This document shows positions 26,595 to 35,401 of a stretch of DNA of 64,000 nt, piece after piece. The position numbers and the translations under genes are program-made. The DNA is from an uncultured Paracoccaceae bacterium. Lineage in GTDB: Bacteria > Pseudomonadota > Alphaproteobacteria > Rhodobacterales > Rhodobacteraceae. Positions within the stretch are counted from its first letter, which is position 1, and each line of letters starts with the position of its first letter. The notes beneath the pieces were generated by a model that was given only the letters and a program-made list of their open reading frames with translations, was not told where the DNA came from and searched no databases. Where the stretch lies: NCBI GenBank assembly GCA_937864535.1, contig CALMJS010000030.1, forward strand, positions 1 through 64,000. The letters run 5' to 3'.

Positions 26595-27623
26595 TTACAT
26601 CCAACCGCGTATTTGTTCGGCAACCTTTGTGGTGCTCAGTCCGTACATGTCATGCAGCGTGGGCAGGGCCCCCGCCTCTAGGAATTGGTCGGGCAGGCCG
26701 ATCTGGCGGAACACCGGCGTGACACCGGCCCGCATCAGGGTCGCGGCGACCGCCTCGCCCAGACCGCCTACGACCGAATGGTTTTCCGCAGTGACCAGCA
26801 GACGCCCCTTGCCCGCCTCGGCGATCAGGGTCTGCGTGTCCAAGGGTTTGATCGTCGGGCAGTGCAGCACGGCAACGTCGATACCGTCCTTAGACAACAG
26901 TTCGGCCGCATCGAGGGCGCGCATCGTCATGATGCCGGACGTCACGACCAGAACATCGCGCCCTTCGCGGATCATCTGCGCCTTGCCCAACTGGAACTGA
27001 TAGTCCGGCCGATAGCGGGTCAGAACCGACGGCACATTCCCGCGCAACAGCCGCGCATAGACCGGACCGTCGTGAGCGATCATCGCAGGCACCATTTGCG
27101 CGACATCGGTAGCATCCGCCGGGTCGATGATCGTCATATTGGGCAGGCCACGGAAAATCGCCATGTCCTCGGTCGCTTGATGGCTGGGCCCATAGCCGGT
27201 GGTGAGACCCGGCAGGCCGCAGACGATTTTGACCGGCAGGTTTTCTTCGGCAATCGCCATGCAGATAAAGTCATAGGCCCGGCGCGAGGCGAACACCGCA
27301 TAGGTCGTGGCAAAGGGGATAAAGCCTTCGTGCGCCATGCCTGCGGCAGCGGACATCAGCAACTGTTCCGCCATGCCCATCTGATAGAACCGATCAGGGA
27401 ATGCTTTGGCAAAGACATGGAGGTCCGTGTATTTCGCCAGATCGGCTGTCAGCCCGACAATCCGCTCATCCGTCTGGGCGGCCTGCACCAGCGCATGTCC
27501 AAAGGGCGCGGGAACGGCGTCATAGCCTTCGGCGGCCAAGGAGGCGATCATCGCACTGGTCGCGACCTTGGTCTCTGGCGCCATGCGCGGTTCATATTTC
27601 CGGGCGCGAGCGTTAGCGGTCAT
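26595..27623 (-). CDS. transketolase-like C-terminal subunit
   Basis: A 342-residue protein covering the pyrimidine-binding and C-terminal domains of a transketolase split over two genes. FYQMGMAEQLLMSAAAGMAHEGFIPFATTYAVFASRRAYDF (about 80-120) carries the conserved glutamate that activates thiamine diphosphate. TGYGPSHQATEDMAIFR contains the usual substrate-site histidine. It overlaps the N-terminal subunit gene by four bases (ATGA), so the two chains are made together. Split transketolases of this type occur in dedicated sugar pathways, such as apulose 4-phosphate transketolase. The substrate here is inference. Confidence 0.88.
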   Translation of the reverse strand: MTANARARKYEPRMAPETKVATSAMIASLAAEGYDAVPAPFGHALVQAAQTDERIVGLTADLAKYTDLHVFAKAFPDRFYQMGMAEQLLMSAAAGMAHEGFIPFATTYAVFASRRAYDFICMAIAEENLPVKIVCGLPGLTTGYGPSHQATEDMAIFRGLPNMTIIDPADATDVAQMVPAMIAHDGPVYARLLRGNVPSVLTRYRPDYQFQLGKAQMIREGRDVLVVTSGIMTMRALDAAELLSKDGIDVAVLHCPTIKPLDTQTLIAEAGKGRLLVTAENHSVVGGLGEAVAATLMRAGVTPVFRQIGLPDQFLEAGALPTLHDMYGLSTTKVAEQIRGWM

Positions 27624-28471
27624 GCGGGCACCTGTGCGTCTAGAATATCAATGGCCTTGGCCCATTCATCGGCTTCGACCCGAACGAAATGGGTGATCTC
27701 GCGATCTTCGAGGAAGGGAACGCCCTTGCACATTTTGGTGTTGCAGATGATCACCCGGGGACAGTCGCCCGGATGCCCACGCGCCGCATCAAAGGCCGCG
27801 ACCACCGCATCCAGATCGTTACCGTCCACCTCTTGGGCGAACCAGCCGAACGCGGCCCATTTCGGTGCCTCTGGCCCCACGGCCAGCGCATCACGGGTGG
27901 GGCCGTCGGCCTGCTGGTTGTTGAAATCGACGACGCAGATCAGATTGTCCAGCCGCCATTGGGCAGCGGACATCACCGCCTCCCAGGTCGAACCCTCGCC
28001 CAGTTCACCGTCGGACATCAGGTTATAGACGAATTGACCGCCGCCCTTGCGTTTGACGCCCAGCGCCATGCCCACGGCGATGCCGAGGCCCTGACCCAGC
28101 GACCCGCCAGTGATTTCCATCCCCGGCGTGTAGGAGGCCATACCGGACATCGGCATGCGGCTATCGTCCATGCCATAGGTGTCGATTTCGTCTTCGGGCA
28201 AAATCCCCGCCTCGATCAACACGGCATAGAGCGCGATCGCGTAGTGACCGATCGACAGAAGGAACCTGTCGCGGCCCTCCCATTCGGGGTCTTCGGGGCG
28301 ATAGGTCATCGCGTGAAAATAAGAGACCGCCAGAACATCCGCAACGCCCAGCGCCTGCCCGACATAGCCCTGCCCCTGCACCTCGCCCATCAGCAGGGCC
28401 TTGCGCCTGATGCCCCAAGCCCGACGCGCCAAAGACACGTTCGACAGCGCTCGCGTCGCTGGTTCTGACAT
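27620..28471 (-). CDS. transketolase-like N-terminal subunit
   Basis: A 283-residue protein equal to the thiamine-diphosphate (pyrophosphate-binding) half of transketolase. It has GSLGQGLGIAVGMA, then SDGELGEGSTWEA where full transketolases read GDGE, and VDFNNQQADG, which form the Mg-diphosphate site. GGGAGGAATC lies directly upstream of the ATG at 28471. It is the first gene of the leftward unit and is divergent from the isomerase gene across 157 bases that should hold both promoters. It pairs with the C-terminal subunit to form one active enzyme. Confidence 0.88.
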   Translation of the reverse strand: MSEPATRALSNVSLARRAWGIRRKALLMGEVQGQGYVGQALGVADVLAVSYFHAMTYRPEDPEWEGRDRFLLSIGHYAIALYAVLIEAGILPEDEIDTYGMDDSRMPMSGMASYTPGMEITGGSLGQGLGIAVGMALGVKRKGGGQFVYNLMSDGELGEGSTWEAVMSAAQWRLDNLICVVDFNNQQADGPTRDALAVGPEAPKWAAFGWFAQEVDGNDLDAVVAAFDAARGHPGDCPRVIICNTKMCKGVPFLEDREITHFVRVEADEWAKAIDILDAQVPA

Positions 28472-28628
28472 GATTCCTCCCGGCCGGATCCCAATCCTGT
28501 TGGGCGCATTTGACCCAAGGCGGCCCCGAAGAACAAGCAAGAGGTCTTAAAGACATCTGAAGTAATTCTTAAATGTTTGACCGGAAATGGTTCGTTATCA
28601 GTCCGATAGCTTTGAGACGGAGGACGTT

Positions 28629-29447
28629 ATGAAATTAGGTTTGGGCAGCTACACCTACCGGTGGTCTATCGGGATCAAGGATCAGGTTCCGGCGCAACCG
28701 ATGACCGCCTTCGACATTCTGGACCGGGCTCATGCGCTGGGGCTAGAGGTCATGCAATACGCCGACAACATGCCGCTGGACCGCTATTCGGCCGAGGATC
28801 ACAATCGTCTCTATGAGATCGCGACCGAACGCGGCATGGCGCTGGAACTGGGCATCCAGAGCTTTGATCCCGATGAACTGGACCGGTATCTGGTGATTGG
28901 CCAACGGCTGCATGCAAAAATCCTGCGCGTTGCACTGGATGCGGCAGATAGTGCCATCGCGGTGTCCGACCTCGCCGATCAACTGCGGCCCCGCGTGCAA
29001 AAGGCCCGCGACGCCGGGATGAAGATCGCGATCGAAAACCACTTTAACTACCCCTCGCCCCGCATGGTCGAGTTGCTGGAAACAGTGGCGGATGATCATC
29101 TGGGCGTCTGTCTGGACGTTGCCAATTCGATCTGCGCGGGCGAATGGCCCGAGGAAACCGTCAAAATGCTGGCGCCGTGGGCGATCAACCTGCACCTCAA
29201 GGATTACCGGATCACCCCTGATCCCTATGGCGTCGGCTTTCGCATTCATGGCGTGCCGCTGGGCCAGGGCCGTGCGCCGATCCCCTGGATCCTCGACCAA
29301 CTTGCGCACTGCTCGCCGGACCTGAGCGTGATCTTGGAACATTGGCTGATGCTGCCCACCGACGGGCTAGACGCCGCAATCGCCCAAGAGCAGCCTTGGA
29401 TCGAACAAACCGTCGCGGCCGCGCGCGACTTTCTAAAGGGACGCTAG
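28629..29447 (+). CDS. sugar phosphate isomerase/epimerase family protein (TIM barrel)
   Basis: A 272-residue xylose-isomerase-like TIM barrel. It starts MKLGLGSYTYRWSIG. Metal ligands appear in IAIENHFNYPS and GVCLDVANSICAGEWP (about 140-180) and in NLHLKDYRI. GGAGG lies before the ATG at 28629. One base separates its stop from the DhaK-DhaL kinase start, so the two are coupled. An aldose-ketose or epimerisation step feeding the kinase is likely. The sugar is unknown. Confidence 0.8.
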   Translation: MKLGLGSYTYRWSIGIKDQVPAQPMTAFDILDRAHALGLEVMQYADNMPLDRYSAEDHNRLYEIATERGMALELGIQSFDPDELDRYLVIGQRLHAKILRVALDAADSAIAVSDLADQLRPRVQKARDAGMKIAIENHFNYPSPRMVELLETVADDHLGVCLDVANSICAGEWPEETVKMLAPWAINLHLKDYRITPDPYGVGFRIHGVPLGQGRAPIPWILDQLAHCSPDLSVILEHWLMLPTDGLDAAIAQEQPWIEQTVAAARDFLKGR

Positions 29448-29448
29448 A

Positions 29449-31191
29449 ATGACCGACGATATCCGCACTAAAAAACTGTTCAACGCCCCCGAAGACATCA
29501 TCACCCATGCGATCGAGGGGATGATCTCTGCCCATCCCGATCTGCTCTGCGTCCAGGGCGCGACGGGCCGCGCTGTCGTGGCCAAGGACGGGCCGCGCGA
29601 CGGCAAGGTCGGGATCATCATCGGCGGCGGCTCTGGCCATGAACCGGCATTCGCTGGCTATGTCGGTCGCGGTCTGGCCGACGCTGCGGCGGTCGGCAAC
29701 GTGTTTGCCTCGCCCGCGCCGGAACAGATCATGGACGCCGCACGGGCCGCCGATGGCGGTGCAGGGGTTTTGTTCCTCTATGGCAACTACACCGGCGACG
29801 TGATGAATTTTGACATGGCCGCCGAGGACTGCGAACGGCTGGGGATTCCGGCGCGATCGGTTCAGGTGACCGACGATGTGGCCTCTGCCCCCAAGGGCCG
29901 CGAAGGCGAACGGCGCGGCATCGCGGGCGATTTCTTTGTTTTCAAAATTGCTGGCGCCGCTGCCGAACATGGCCGCGACCTCACCGGTTGCGTCGCCGCC
30001 GCCCGTCACGCCAATGACAATTGCCGGTCGATGGGTGTGGCGTTGTCGGCCTGTTCGATGCCGCAGACGGGCAAACTGAACTTTGAGATTGGCCATGACG
30101 AAATGGAAATCGGCATGGGCGTTCATGGCGAACCGGGGATGCGGCGCGGCAAACTGGCCACCGCCGACGAGGTCACGGACGAACTGATGGCCGCGATGCT
30201 GGCCGATATGCCGCTGGGCGCGGGGGATCGGGTTGCTGTGCTGGTCAACGGGCTGGGGGCAACCGGGCCGCTCGAGCTCTATATCCTGCACCGCCGTGTC
30301 GCGCAGATTCTGGGCGAGCGCGGCGTGGCGATCCATCGGTCATGGGTCGGGGAATATTGCACCTCGCTGGAAATGGCGGGCGCCTCGATCACCTTGCTGA
30401 AACTGGACGAGGACCTGCAACTGCTGCTGGACACGCCGTGCCGGACACCGGCCCTGACAGTTGCCGGAGCGTTAGAGCCAAAGGGCACCCTGACCAGGCG
30501 TGACCACAGCGCCGCAGCCGCCGGGACAGCCGTCAACCGTGCCGCGCTGAAAACCGACGGCACGGTGACCCCCGATGTGTTCCGCGCCATGATGCTGGCG
30601 GCGGCGGACGCAATTCACGCAAACCGCGACTGGCTGTCGGAACTGGACGGCGTGATTGGCGATGGCGACCATGGCGTCACAATGGATATCGGCTGGACCG
30701 CAGTGCGAAAAATCCTGTCCACCGAACAAGACGGCACAATTTCGGAACTGTCCGACGCGATGGGCAAAGCGTTTCTGGACGCGGTGGGGGCATCGTCCGG
30801 TCCGCTCTATGCCTCGGCCTTTCGCAAGGCGGGCGAAGCTGTTGCAGACCGGCTCAATCTGAATGCCGATGGGATGGTCGCGTGGATCGAGGGGCTCTGC
30901 GCCGGCATTCAGGCCCGCGGTGGTGCACAGGTTGGCGACAAGACCATGATCGACGCGTGGGTGCCTGCCGTGGCCAAGGCCCGCGAAGCCCTGCATTCGG
31001 GCGGCTCTGTGTCCGACTGTCTGGCTGCGGCCTGCCAGGGCGGCATCAGCGGCCGCGACTACACCGCCACGATCGAGAGCAGGCGCGGCCGTTCGGCCAA
31101 GCTGGGCGCGCGGTCGCTGGGTCATGTCGACCCAGGCGCGGCGAGCGCGGTTGTTCTGCTCACAGCCCTGCGCGACACCGTCCAATCCTGA
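29449..31191 (+). CDS. fused DhaK-DhaL kinase (dihydroxyacetone/erythrulose kinase type)
   Basis: A 580-residue single-chain ATP-dependent kinase. Residues 1-330 are the DhaK domain with GIIIGGGSGHEPAFAGYVGRG and the segment SACSMPQTGKLNFEIGHDEMEIGMGVHGEPG; a histidine in the last part should hold the keto-sugar covalently. Residues 370-580 are the DhaL domain with GDGDHGVTMDIGW (Mg-ATP site) and a late S-G-RDYTATIESRRGRSAKLGARS region. Family members act on dihydroxyacetone or on D/L-erythrulose. With a transketolase and isomerase alongside, either substrate is plausible. Confidence 0.9.
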   Translation: MTDDIRTKKLFNAPEDIITHAIEGMISAHPDLLCVQGATGRAVVAKDGPRDGKVGIIIGGGSGHEPAFAGYVGRGLADAAAVGNVFASPAPEQIMDAARAADGGAGVLFLYGNYTGDVMNFDMAAEDCERLGIPARSVQVTDDVASAPKGREGERRGIAGDFFVFKIAGAAAEHGRDLTGCVAAARHANDNCRSMGVALSACSMPQTGKLNFEIGHDEMEIGMGVHGEPGMRRGKLATADEVTDELMAAMLADMPLGAGDRVAVLVNGLGATGPLELYILHRRVAQILGERGVAIHRSWVGEYCTSLEMAGASITLLKLDEDLQLLLDTPCRTPALTVAGALEPKGTLTRRDHSAAAAGTAVNRAALKTDGTVTPDVFRAMMLAAADAIHANRDWLSELDGVIGDGDHGVTMDIGWTAVRKILSTEQDGTISELSDAMGKAFLDAVGASSGPLYASAFRKAGEAVADRLNLNADGMVAWIEGLCAGIQARGGAQVGDKTMIDAWVPAVAKAREALHSGGSVSDCLAAACQGGISGRDYTATIESRRGRSAKLGARSLGHVDPGAASAVVLLTALRDTVQS

Positions 31192-31217
31192 GCGGGTCGC
31201 AGGACCATTCACAAAAC

Positions 31218-31254
31218 GCCCCAGCGCGACAATTCCGCAACGTCGCGCCGGGGC
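31218..31254 (+). terminator. hairpin after the DhaK-DhaL gene, possible terminator
   Basis: A 13-position stem with one mismatch (31218-31230 against 31242-31254) begins 27 bases after the stop. There is no T-run, so it may be a Rho-dependent end or an mRNA-stabilising hairpin. The remaining gap to 31424 shows nothing recognisable. Confidence 0.4.
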
Positions 31255-31424
31255 TGTTACTAGAAAGTTTTGTACAGAAACCATCCTTTCGGATACAATA
31301 TCCTCCAATAGACGTATCAAGGCCGAGGCCCGATGGGGGCCGGGCCAGACATATTGGCATTAAGATATTGGTTATGTGTCCAATTCTCGGGGCACTGACC
31401 TTGGCGTGAGCTGAGGCAAGGTAC

Positions 31425-32999
31425 ATGGCGACTGGATCGGAACTGACCTATCAGACGAACGCCTCGGCGTTGAATATGGCCCAGACCATATTTGGCAATG
31501 GTGTGACGGTCGTATCGGCGAGCTATACTGGCGACAATCAATCGTCAGCGATCTATTCGAATGGTCAATTGGCACCCGGTGTCGTTCCCTCAGACAGCGG
31601 CGTCATTCTATCGACCGGGCGGGCACGCGATTTTACCAACAGCAACGGCGACCCTAACCGCGACCCCGATACCACAACCAACACAAACGGTATCGACAAC
31701 AATGCCGCATTCGACGCACTGGCCGGTACGGACACATATGATGCGTCATGGCTGGATGTGACGTTTGTCCCGACCGGCAATCTGTTGACCATGTCCTTTG
31801 TTTTCGCGTCAGAGGAATATCCGGAATATTCGGGGTCTATCTTTAACGACGTCGTCGGAATTTGGGTCAACGGGTCGCTGGTTCCCCTGACGGTTGGCAA
31901 TGGTCAGGCGGGCGTCGGGAACCTGAACCAGAGCCAGAACAGCAACCTGTTCGTGTCCAACGTCAACGATGACTACAACACCGAGATGGACGGTTTCACT
32001 GTCAAGCTGACACTGAACATTCCGGTTTTGGCCGGGCAGAACAACACCATCCGGATCGGCATCGCCGATGTTGCCGACTACAAATACGATTCCAACCTGC
32101 TGATTGCTGCGGATTCAGCGCAGACCAGCCTGATTGCCAATGATGACCTCGTGTCGATGCAAGAAGGCACGACCCAGACCGTCGATCTGCTGGGCAATGA
32201 CATCAACAGCACCACGGGTACGCTGTCCATCACCCATATCAACGGTATTGCCGTCACCGCCGGATCGACGGTCACTCTGGCAACCGGCCAGGTGTTGACG
32301 CTAAACGCCAATGGCACCGTGACCATCACCACCGATGCCGACCATGATACGGTGAATTTCACCTATGATATCGCGGCCATGAACGGCAGCACCGTTCTGC
32401 AGACCGCCACCGGCATTGTGACGGTAGAAACAGTGCCCTGTTTCGTGGCAGGCACCGACATCCTGACACCCGCCGGACCCAAGCGGGTCGAGGATCTGCA
32501 CGTCGGCGATCTGGTGTTTACACAGGACAATGGTCCCCAGCCGATCCGCTGGATTGGTCAGCGCACGGTTCCGGCTATCGGTTCGATGGCGCCGATCCGT
32601 ATAGCGCAGGGCACCCTTGGCGTGACCAAGGATCTCTGGCTGTCACCCCAGCATCGCATCATGATCAAGGGCGCAGCGGCCACCATGTTGTTCGGCGAAA
32701 CCGAGGTCTTGGCCAAGGCCAAACATCTGGTGAACGGCCAGACGATCCGCGAAATGCCGGGCGGCATGGTCACCTATGTCCATCTACTGTTCGATCGGCA
32801 TCAGATTATCTATGCCAATGGTCTGACGACCGAGAGCTTTCAGCCCGGGCCGGAAACCGCCGCCAGTTTCGACCCCGAGGTCGCCGCCGAATTGCTGTCG
32901 CTGTTTCCCGAACTCGGGCCGGATATGTCGGACTATGGCCCTGCCGCGCGCATGTCCCTGCGTCGGCACGAGGCCAGAGTTCTAGCGGGCAACCTGTAA
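31425..32999 (+). CDS. Hint-domain (hedgehog/intein-type) exoprotein with choice-of-anchor L domain
   Basis: A 524-residue protein of the type common in Rhodobacteraceae. Residues 1-235 form a choice-of-anchor-L-like domain (TIFGNGVTVVSASYTGD, SGVILSTGRARDFTNSN, FVFASEEYPEYSGSIFND). Residues 240-335 look like a cadherin/VCBS-type beta domain (ANDDLVSMQEGTTQTVDLLGNDIN). Residues 339-510 are a Hint domain starting at C339 (CFVAGTDILTPAGPKRVEDLHVGDLVFT) with LSPQHRIMIKG. There is no Sec signal, so type I secretion is probable. Hint domains can self-cleave after the first cysteine. It is convergent with a small gene that begins at the next base. Confidence 0.88.
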   Translation: MATGSELTYQTNASALNMAQTIFGNGVTVVSASYTGDNQSSAIYSNGQLAPGVVPSDSGVILSTGRARDFTNSNGDPNRDPDTTTNTNGIDNNAAFDALAGTDTYDASWLDVTFVPTGNLLTMSFVFASEEYPEYSGSIFNDVVGIWVNGSLVPLTVGNGQAGVGNLNQSQNSNLFVSNVNDDYNTEMDGFTVKLTLNIPVLAGQNNTIRIGIADVADYKYDSNLLIAADSAQTSLIANDDLVSMQEGTTQTVDLLGNDINSTTGTLSITHINGIAVTAGSTVTLATGQVLTLNANGTVTITTDADHDTVNFTYDIAAMNGSTVLQTATGIVTVETVPCFVAGTDILTPAGPKRVEDLHVGDLVFTQDNGPQPIRWIGQRTVPAIGSMAPIRIAQGTLGVTKDLWLSPQHRIMIKGAAATMLFGETEVLAKAKHLVNGQTIREMPGGMVTYVHLLFDRHQIIYANGLTTESFQPGPETAASFDPEVAAELLSLFPELGPDMSDYGPAARMSLRRHEARVLAGNL

Positions 33000-33347
33000 T
33001 CAGGCGTTGCCCTTGCTGTCCATGTCACCAAAAAACGGCGTCATCTGGGCAACGATGACGCTGTTTTCTTCGAGCGCGCGCTGCATCAGGGCCTGTTCTT
33101 CCTCGTCGATGTCGTGCCCGTCTTCCAGACGCTCTTCCAGCGTGCCATAGCCGGTTACATCCAGCGGATTCAGATCAGCCTGTTTCAGGATGGCGACGGT
33201 TTCGCGGACGGCCTCTGCCTCGTCCACACCGCTGGCATAGCACATCAGGGCCGCGCCGGTGCTGCCCTCGGGCAGACCATCATCCTTTTTCCGGCCGACT
33301 TCGACCAAAAGTGTATAAACCTGCTGTTTGCCGCGTGCCGTTGTCAT
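33000..33347 (-). CDS. conserved hypothetical protein
   Basis: A 115-residue acidic protein with a two-part look: a beta-alpha start (MTTARGKQQVYTLLVEVGRKKDDG) and an alpha-helical, glutamate-rich end (EERLEDGHDIDEEEQALMQRALEENSVI). GAGGGTG lies three bases before the ATG at 33347; an extension to 33428 is unlikely. The stop directly abuts the stop of the Hint gene. I do not recognise its function. Confidence 0.65.
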   Translation of the reverse strand: MTTARGKQQVYTLLVEVGRKKDDGLPEGSTGAALMCYASGVDEAEAVRETVAILKQADLNPLDVTGYGTLEERLEDGHDIDEEEQALMQRALEENSVIVAQMTPFFGDMDSKGNA

Positions 33348-33489
33348 GTCACCCTCTGGACCGTCTTGGAGTGGATTATTGAATCCAATAGAAAATTTAT
33401 TTATCGCCGCGCGCCGCACCATCGTCACAACCTATACGTTTGACCGCAGGTTTTTACCCATCCGGCTAGTGGCGCACCAAGTGGTATTC

Positions 33490-33648
33490 CACCTAAAACG
33501 GGTGTGTCGAGGCATCGCCCCCACCCAAATACGCCACGCACCCGGCGGATTTTGGCGATGTCGCTTCAGTCTTTCTAGGGCGCCGGTCGGTCATCCGTCC
33601 TGGCTGGCGCTCCGACTTTTACCCCGCAGGCGTGCCTGCGGGGTTTTT
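33490..33648 (+). ncRNA. candidate structured RNA upstream of an orphan plus-strand terminator
   Basis: The gap 33348-33659 lacks a credible protein but ends in a strong plus-strand terminator that no plus-strand gene needs. Upstream of it are an 11-bp hairpin (33578-33588 with 33602-33612, two G-T pairs) and two longer-range stems, 33500-33507 with 33537-33544 and 33511-33519 with 33554-33562. These two interleave and would make an H-type pseudoknot if both form. The start is unknown; AT-rich sequence at 33375-33396 could hold a promoter. The RNA class is not recognised. Confidence 0.35.
33622..33648 (+). terminator. strong Rho-independent terminator without an obvious plus-strand gene
   Basis: CCCCGCAGGC / GCCTGCGGGG (33622-33631 with 33634-33643) is followed by five T. 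On the minus strand, where dapD ends 12 bases before it, the trailing run is poor, so it is oriented rightward although it may also help dapD. Confidence 0.85.
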
Positions 33649-33659
33649 CTTTGCGCGGA

Positions 33660-34487
33660 TCAGTCCCGCAGCAACTCGTTGATGCCAGTCTTGGACCGGG
33701 TCTTTTCATCCACGCGCTTGACGATGACCGCGCAGTACAGATTGATCCCGTTCTTGGACGGCATCGAACCGGACACGACGACCGAATACGGCGGCACTTC
33801 ACCGTACATGACTTCGCCGGTTTCGCGGTCGACGATCTTGGTCGATTGGCCGATGTAGACACCCATGCCCAGCACCGATCCTTCGCGGATGATGCAGCCT
33901 TCGACGACTTCGGAACGGGCACCGATAAAGCAGTTGTCCTCGATGATGGTCGGACCGGCCTGCATCGGCTCCAGAACGCCGCCGATGCCGACGCCGCCAG
34001 AGAGGTGGACGTGCTTGCCGATCTGGGCGCAAGACCCGACCGTCGCCCAGGTGTCGACCATAGTGCCTTCGCCCACATGGGCGCCAAGGTTCACAAAGGA
34101 CGGCATGAGGACCACGCCCTTGGCGATGTAGGCCGATTTACGGACAACAGCGTTCGGTACAGCGCGGAAACCGGCGGCGCGATACTCTGCCTCGCCCCAG
34201 CCCTTGAACTTGCTGTCAACCTTGTCCCACCAGCTGTGACCCTGCGGGCCGCCGGCGTGCAGTTCCATATCCTTGATGCGGAAGCCCAGCAGAACGGCTT
34301 TCTTTGCCCATTGGTTCACATGCCAATTGCCGTCTGCCTGCTTTTCAGCGACGCGCAGTGCACCACTGTCCAGAGCGTTCAGCGTCTCTTCGATGGCGTC
34401 GCGGGTTTCGCCGGTGGTGGCAGGAGTAATCGTGTCGCGGGCTTCCCACGCGGCTTCGATTGCGGCTTCTAGCTGGGCGTTGGACAT
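33660..34487 (-). CDS. dapD: 2,3,4,5-tetrahydropyridine-2,6-dicarboxylate N-succinyltransferase
   Basis: Transfers succinate from succinyl-CoA to tetrahydrodipicolinate in lysine/diaminopimelate synthesis. The protein has 275 residues. The N-terminal helical domain ([19 protein letters not shown]) precedes a left-handed beta helix of hexapeptide repeats (about 105-230), for example [36 protein letters not shown] and [20 protein letters not shown]. The GAGAGGCC ribosome site fits the ATG at 34487. The enzyme is trimeric and cytoplasmic. The product is the upstream substrate of the route that ends in DapE, encoded 9 kb away. Confidence 0.96.
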   Translation of the reverse strand: MSNAQLEAAIEAAWEARDTITPATTGETRDAIEETLNALDSGALRVAEKQADGNWHVNQWAKKAVLLGFRIKDMELHAGGPQGHSWWDKVDSKFKGWGEAEYRAAGFRAVPNAVVRKSAYIAKGVVLMPSFVNLGAHVGEGTMVDTWATVGSCAQIGKHVHLSGGVGIGGVLEPMQAGPTIIEDNCFIGARSEVVEGCIIREGSVLGMGVYIGQSTKIVDRETGEVMYGEVPPYSVVVSGSMPSKNGINLYCAVIVKRVDEKTRSKTGINELLRD

Positions 34488-34562
34488 TTGGCCTCTCGGG
34501 GTCTGGTCAGTTTCTGCCAGCGGCTATAGACCGTTTCACCCCGAAAGAGCAACAAATGCGCG

Positions 34563-35222
34563 TCACACCTTGGCCTTCTTGCGACGAAGCATAACCGCAC
34601 CCAGCCCCATCGCCCCGAGCAGCAGTGGCAGAGTGGCCGGTGTCGGGACAGACGGCAACAGCACCGAGGTATCAGAGCCCGAACCGATGTCGCTCGTCAG
34701 GCTCATTCCGGTTGCCATGAACGAAAATTCGCCAAAGTTGGTTGCAACCTTCTCGGAGGAACTCAGATCAGCCTCGACCAAGCCGAGTTTGTTCAACAGC
34801 TGCGTCCGCGACGAACCGATGGCGTTGGATATCAGGAAATTCTCACCCGCATAGGTCAGATGCACCGCCCAGAGCGACGTGCTGTCAAACGTCAGCGAAT
34901 CAAGGCTCCAGACACGCTGCAATCCGCCGCTATTGGCATAGGTCGCCTCGTCGATATCCCGCCACGCGCCGTTGTTACCCTTAGATCTGCCCTGCGACCC
35001 CATCTTCAGATAGAGCGAGGCAACGGGATCAGACGTAAAGCCGGTGTAACCGGTCAGACCGACATAGCCACCAAAAAGGTCCAGCAATTCAAGCCAGTTG
35101 GACTGAGTCACCTCAGGCTGGGTCTTGACCGGCACAGCCATGGCAGGCGCGGCCGACAACGCAACAACGCAGGCAGCGGCGGCAATTAATCTGGAGAGGA
35201 CGGAGGAGATCTTTTTGTACAC
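34563..35222 (-). CDS. exported protein with VPxPA-type C-terminal sorting signal
   Basis: A 219-residue secreted protein of unknown function. From a GTG at 35222 it has a signal peptide of about 30 residues ending SAAPAMA. A beta-rich body follows (LDLFGGYVGLTGYTGFTSDP, GENFLISNAIGSS). The C-terminus has the tripartite sorting motif VPTPATLPLLLGAMGLGAVMLRRKKAK: VPxPA, a membrane helix and a basic cluster, as in the VPLPA-CTERM/exosortase system of Rhodobacteraceae. AAGGA lies nine bases before the GTG. The ATG at 35294 would place about 24 residues before the signal and is disfavoured. No exosortase gene is in the window. Confidence 0.78.
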   Translation of the reverse strand: MYKKISSVLSRLIAAAACVVALSAAPAMAVPVKTQPEVTQSNWLELLDLFGGYVGLTGYTGFTSDPVASLYLKMGSQGRSKGNNGAWRDIDEATYANSGGLQRVWSLDSLTFDSTSLWAVHLTYAGENFLISNAIGSSRTQLLNKLGLVEADLSSSEKVATNFGEFSFMATGMSLTSDIGSGSDTSVLLPSVPTPATLPLLLGAMGLGAVMLRRKKAKV

Positions 35223-35355
35223 GGTAACATGTCCTTCAGGACGAAATTCATTGACTGCACGACTATACGGCAAATGTGGCCGAAAATCGATCAAAACCGG
35301 ACACTTTGATATGTGACGCTACGATACTTGCCGACCGGTCACCGGTGTTGTCGTT

Positions 35356-35385
35356 TTGACAGCGCACGAGAGGCCTGATTAGGAT
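35356..35385 (+). promoter_or_regulatory. sigma-70-type promoter for the LOG-gntK pair
   Basis: TTGACA (35356-35361) and TAGGAT (35380-35385) are 18 bases apart, ending 16 bases before the ATG. GATATA at 35383-35388 is an alternative -10. Confidence 0.5.
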
Positions 35386-35401
35386 ATACAAAAAGGATTG
35401 C

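Noticed and set aside
26685-28028. 447-codon plus-strand frame
   Set aside because: It lies opposite the two transketolase genes, whose motifs are clear, and crosses their junction.
29212-30336. 374-codon minus-strand frame
   Set aside because: Antisense to the DhaK-DhaL kinase gene.
33490-33620. Known riboswitch or tmRNA for the 33.5 kb RNA
   Set aside because: The pseudoknot is larger than SAM-II and there is no tag-peptide frame or T-loop sequence, so no known class was assigned.
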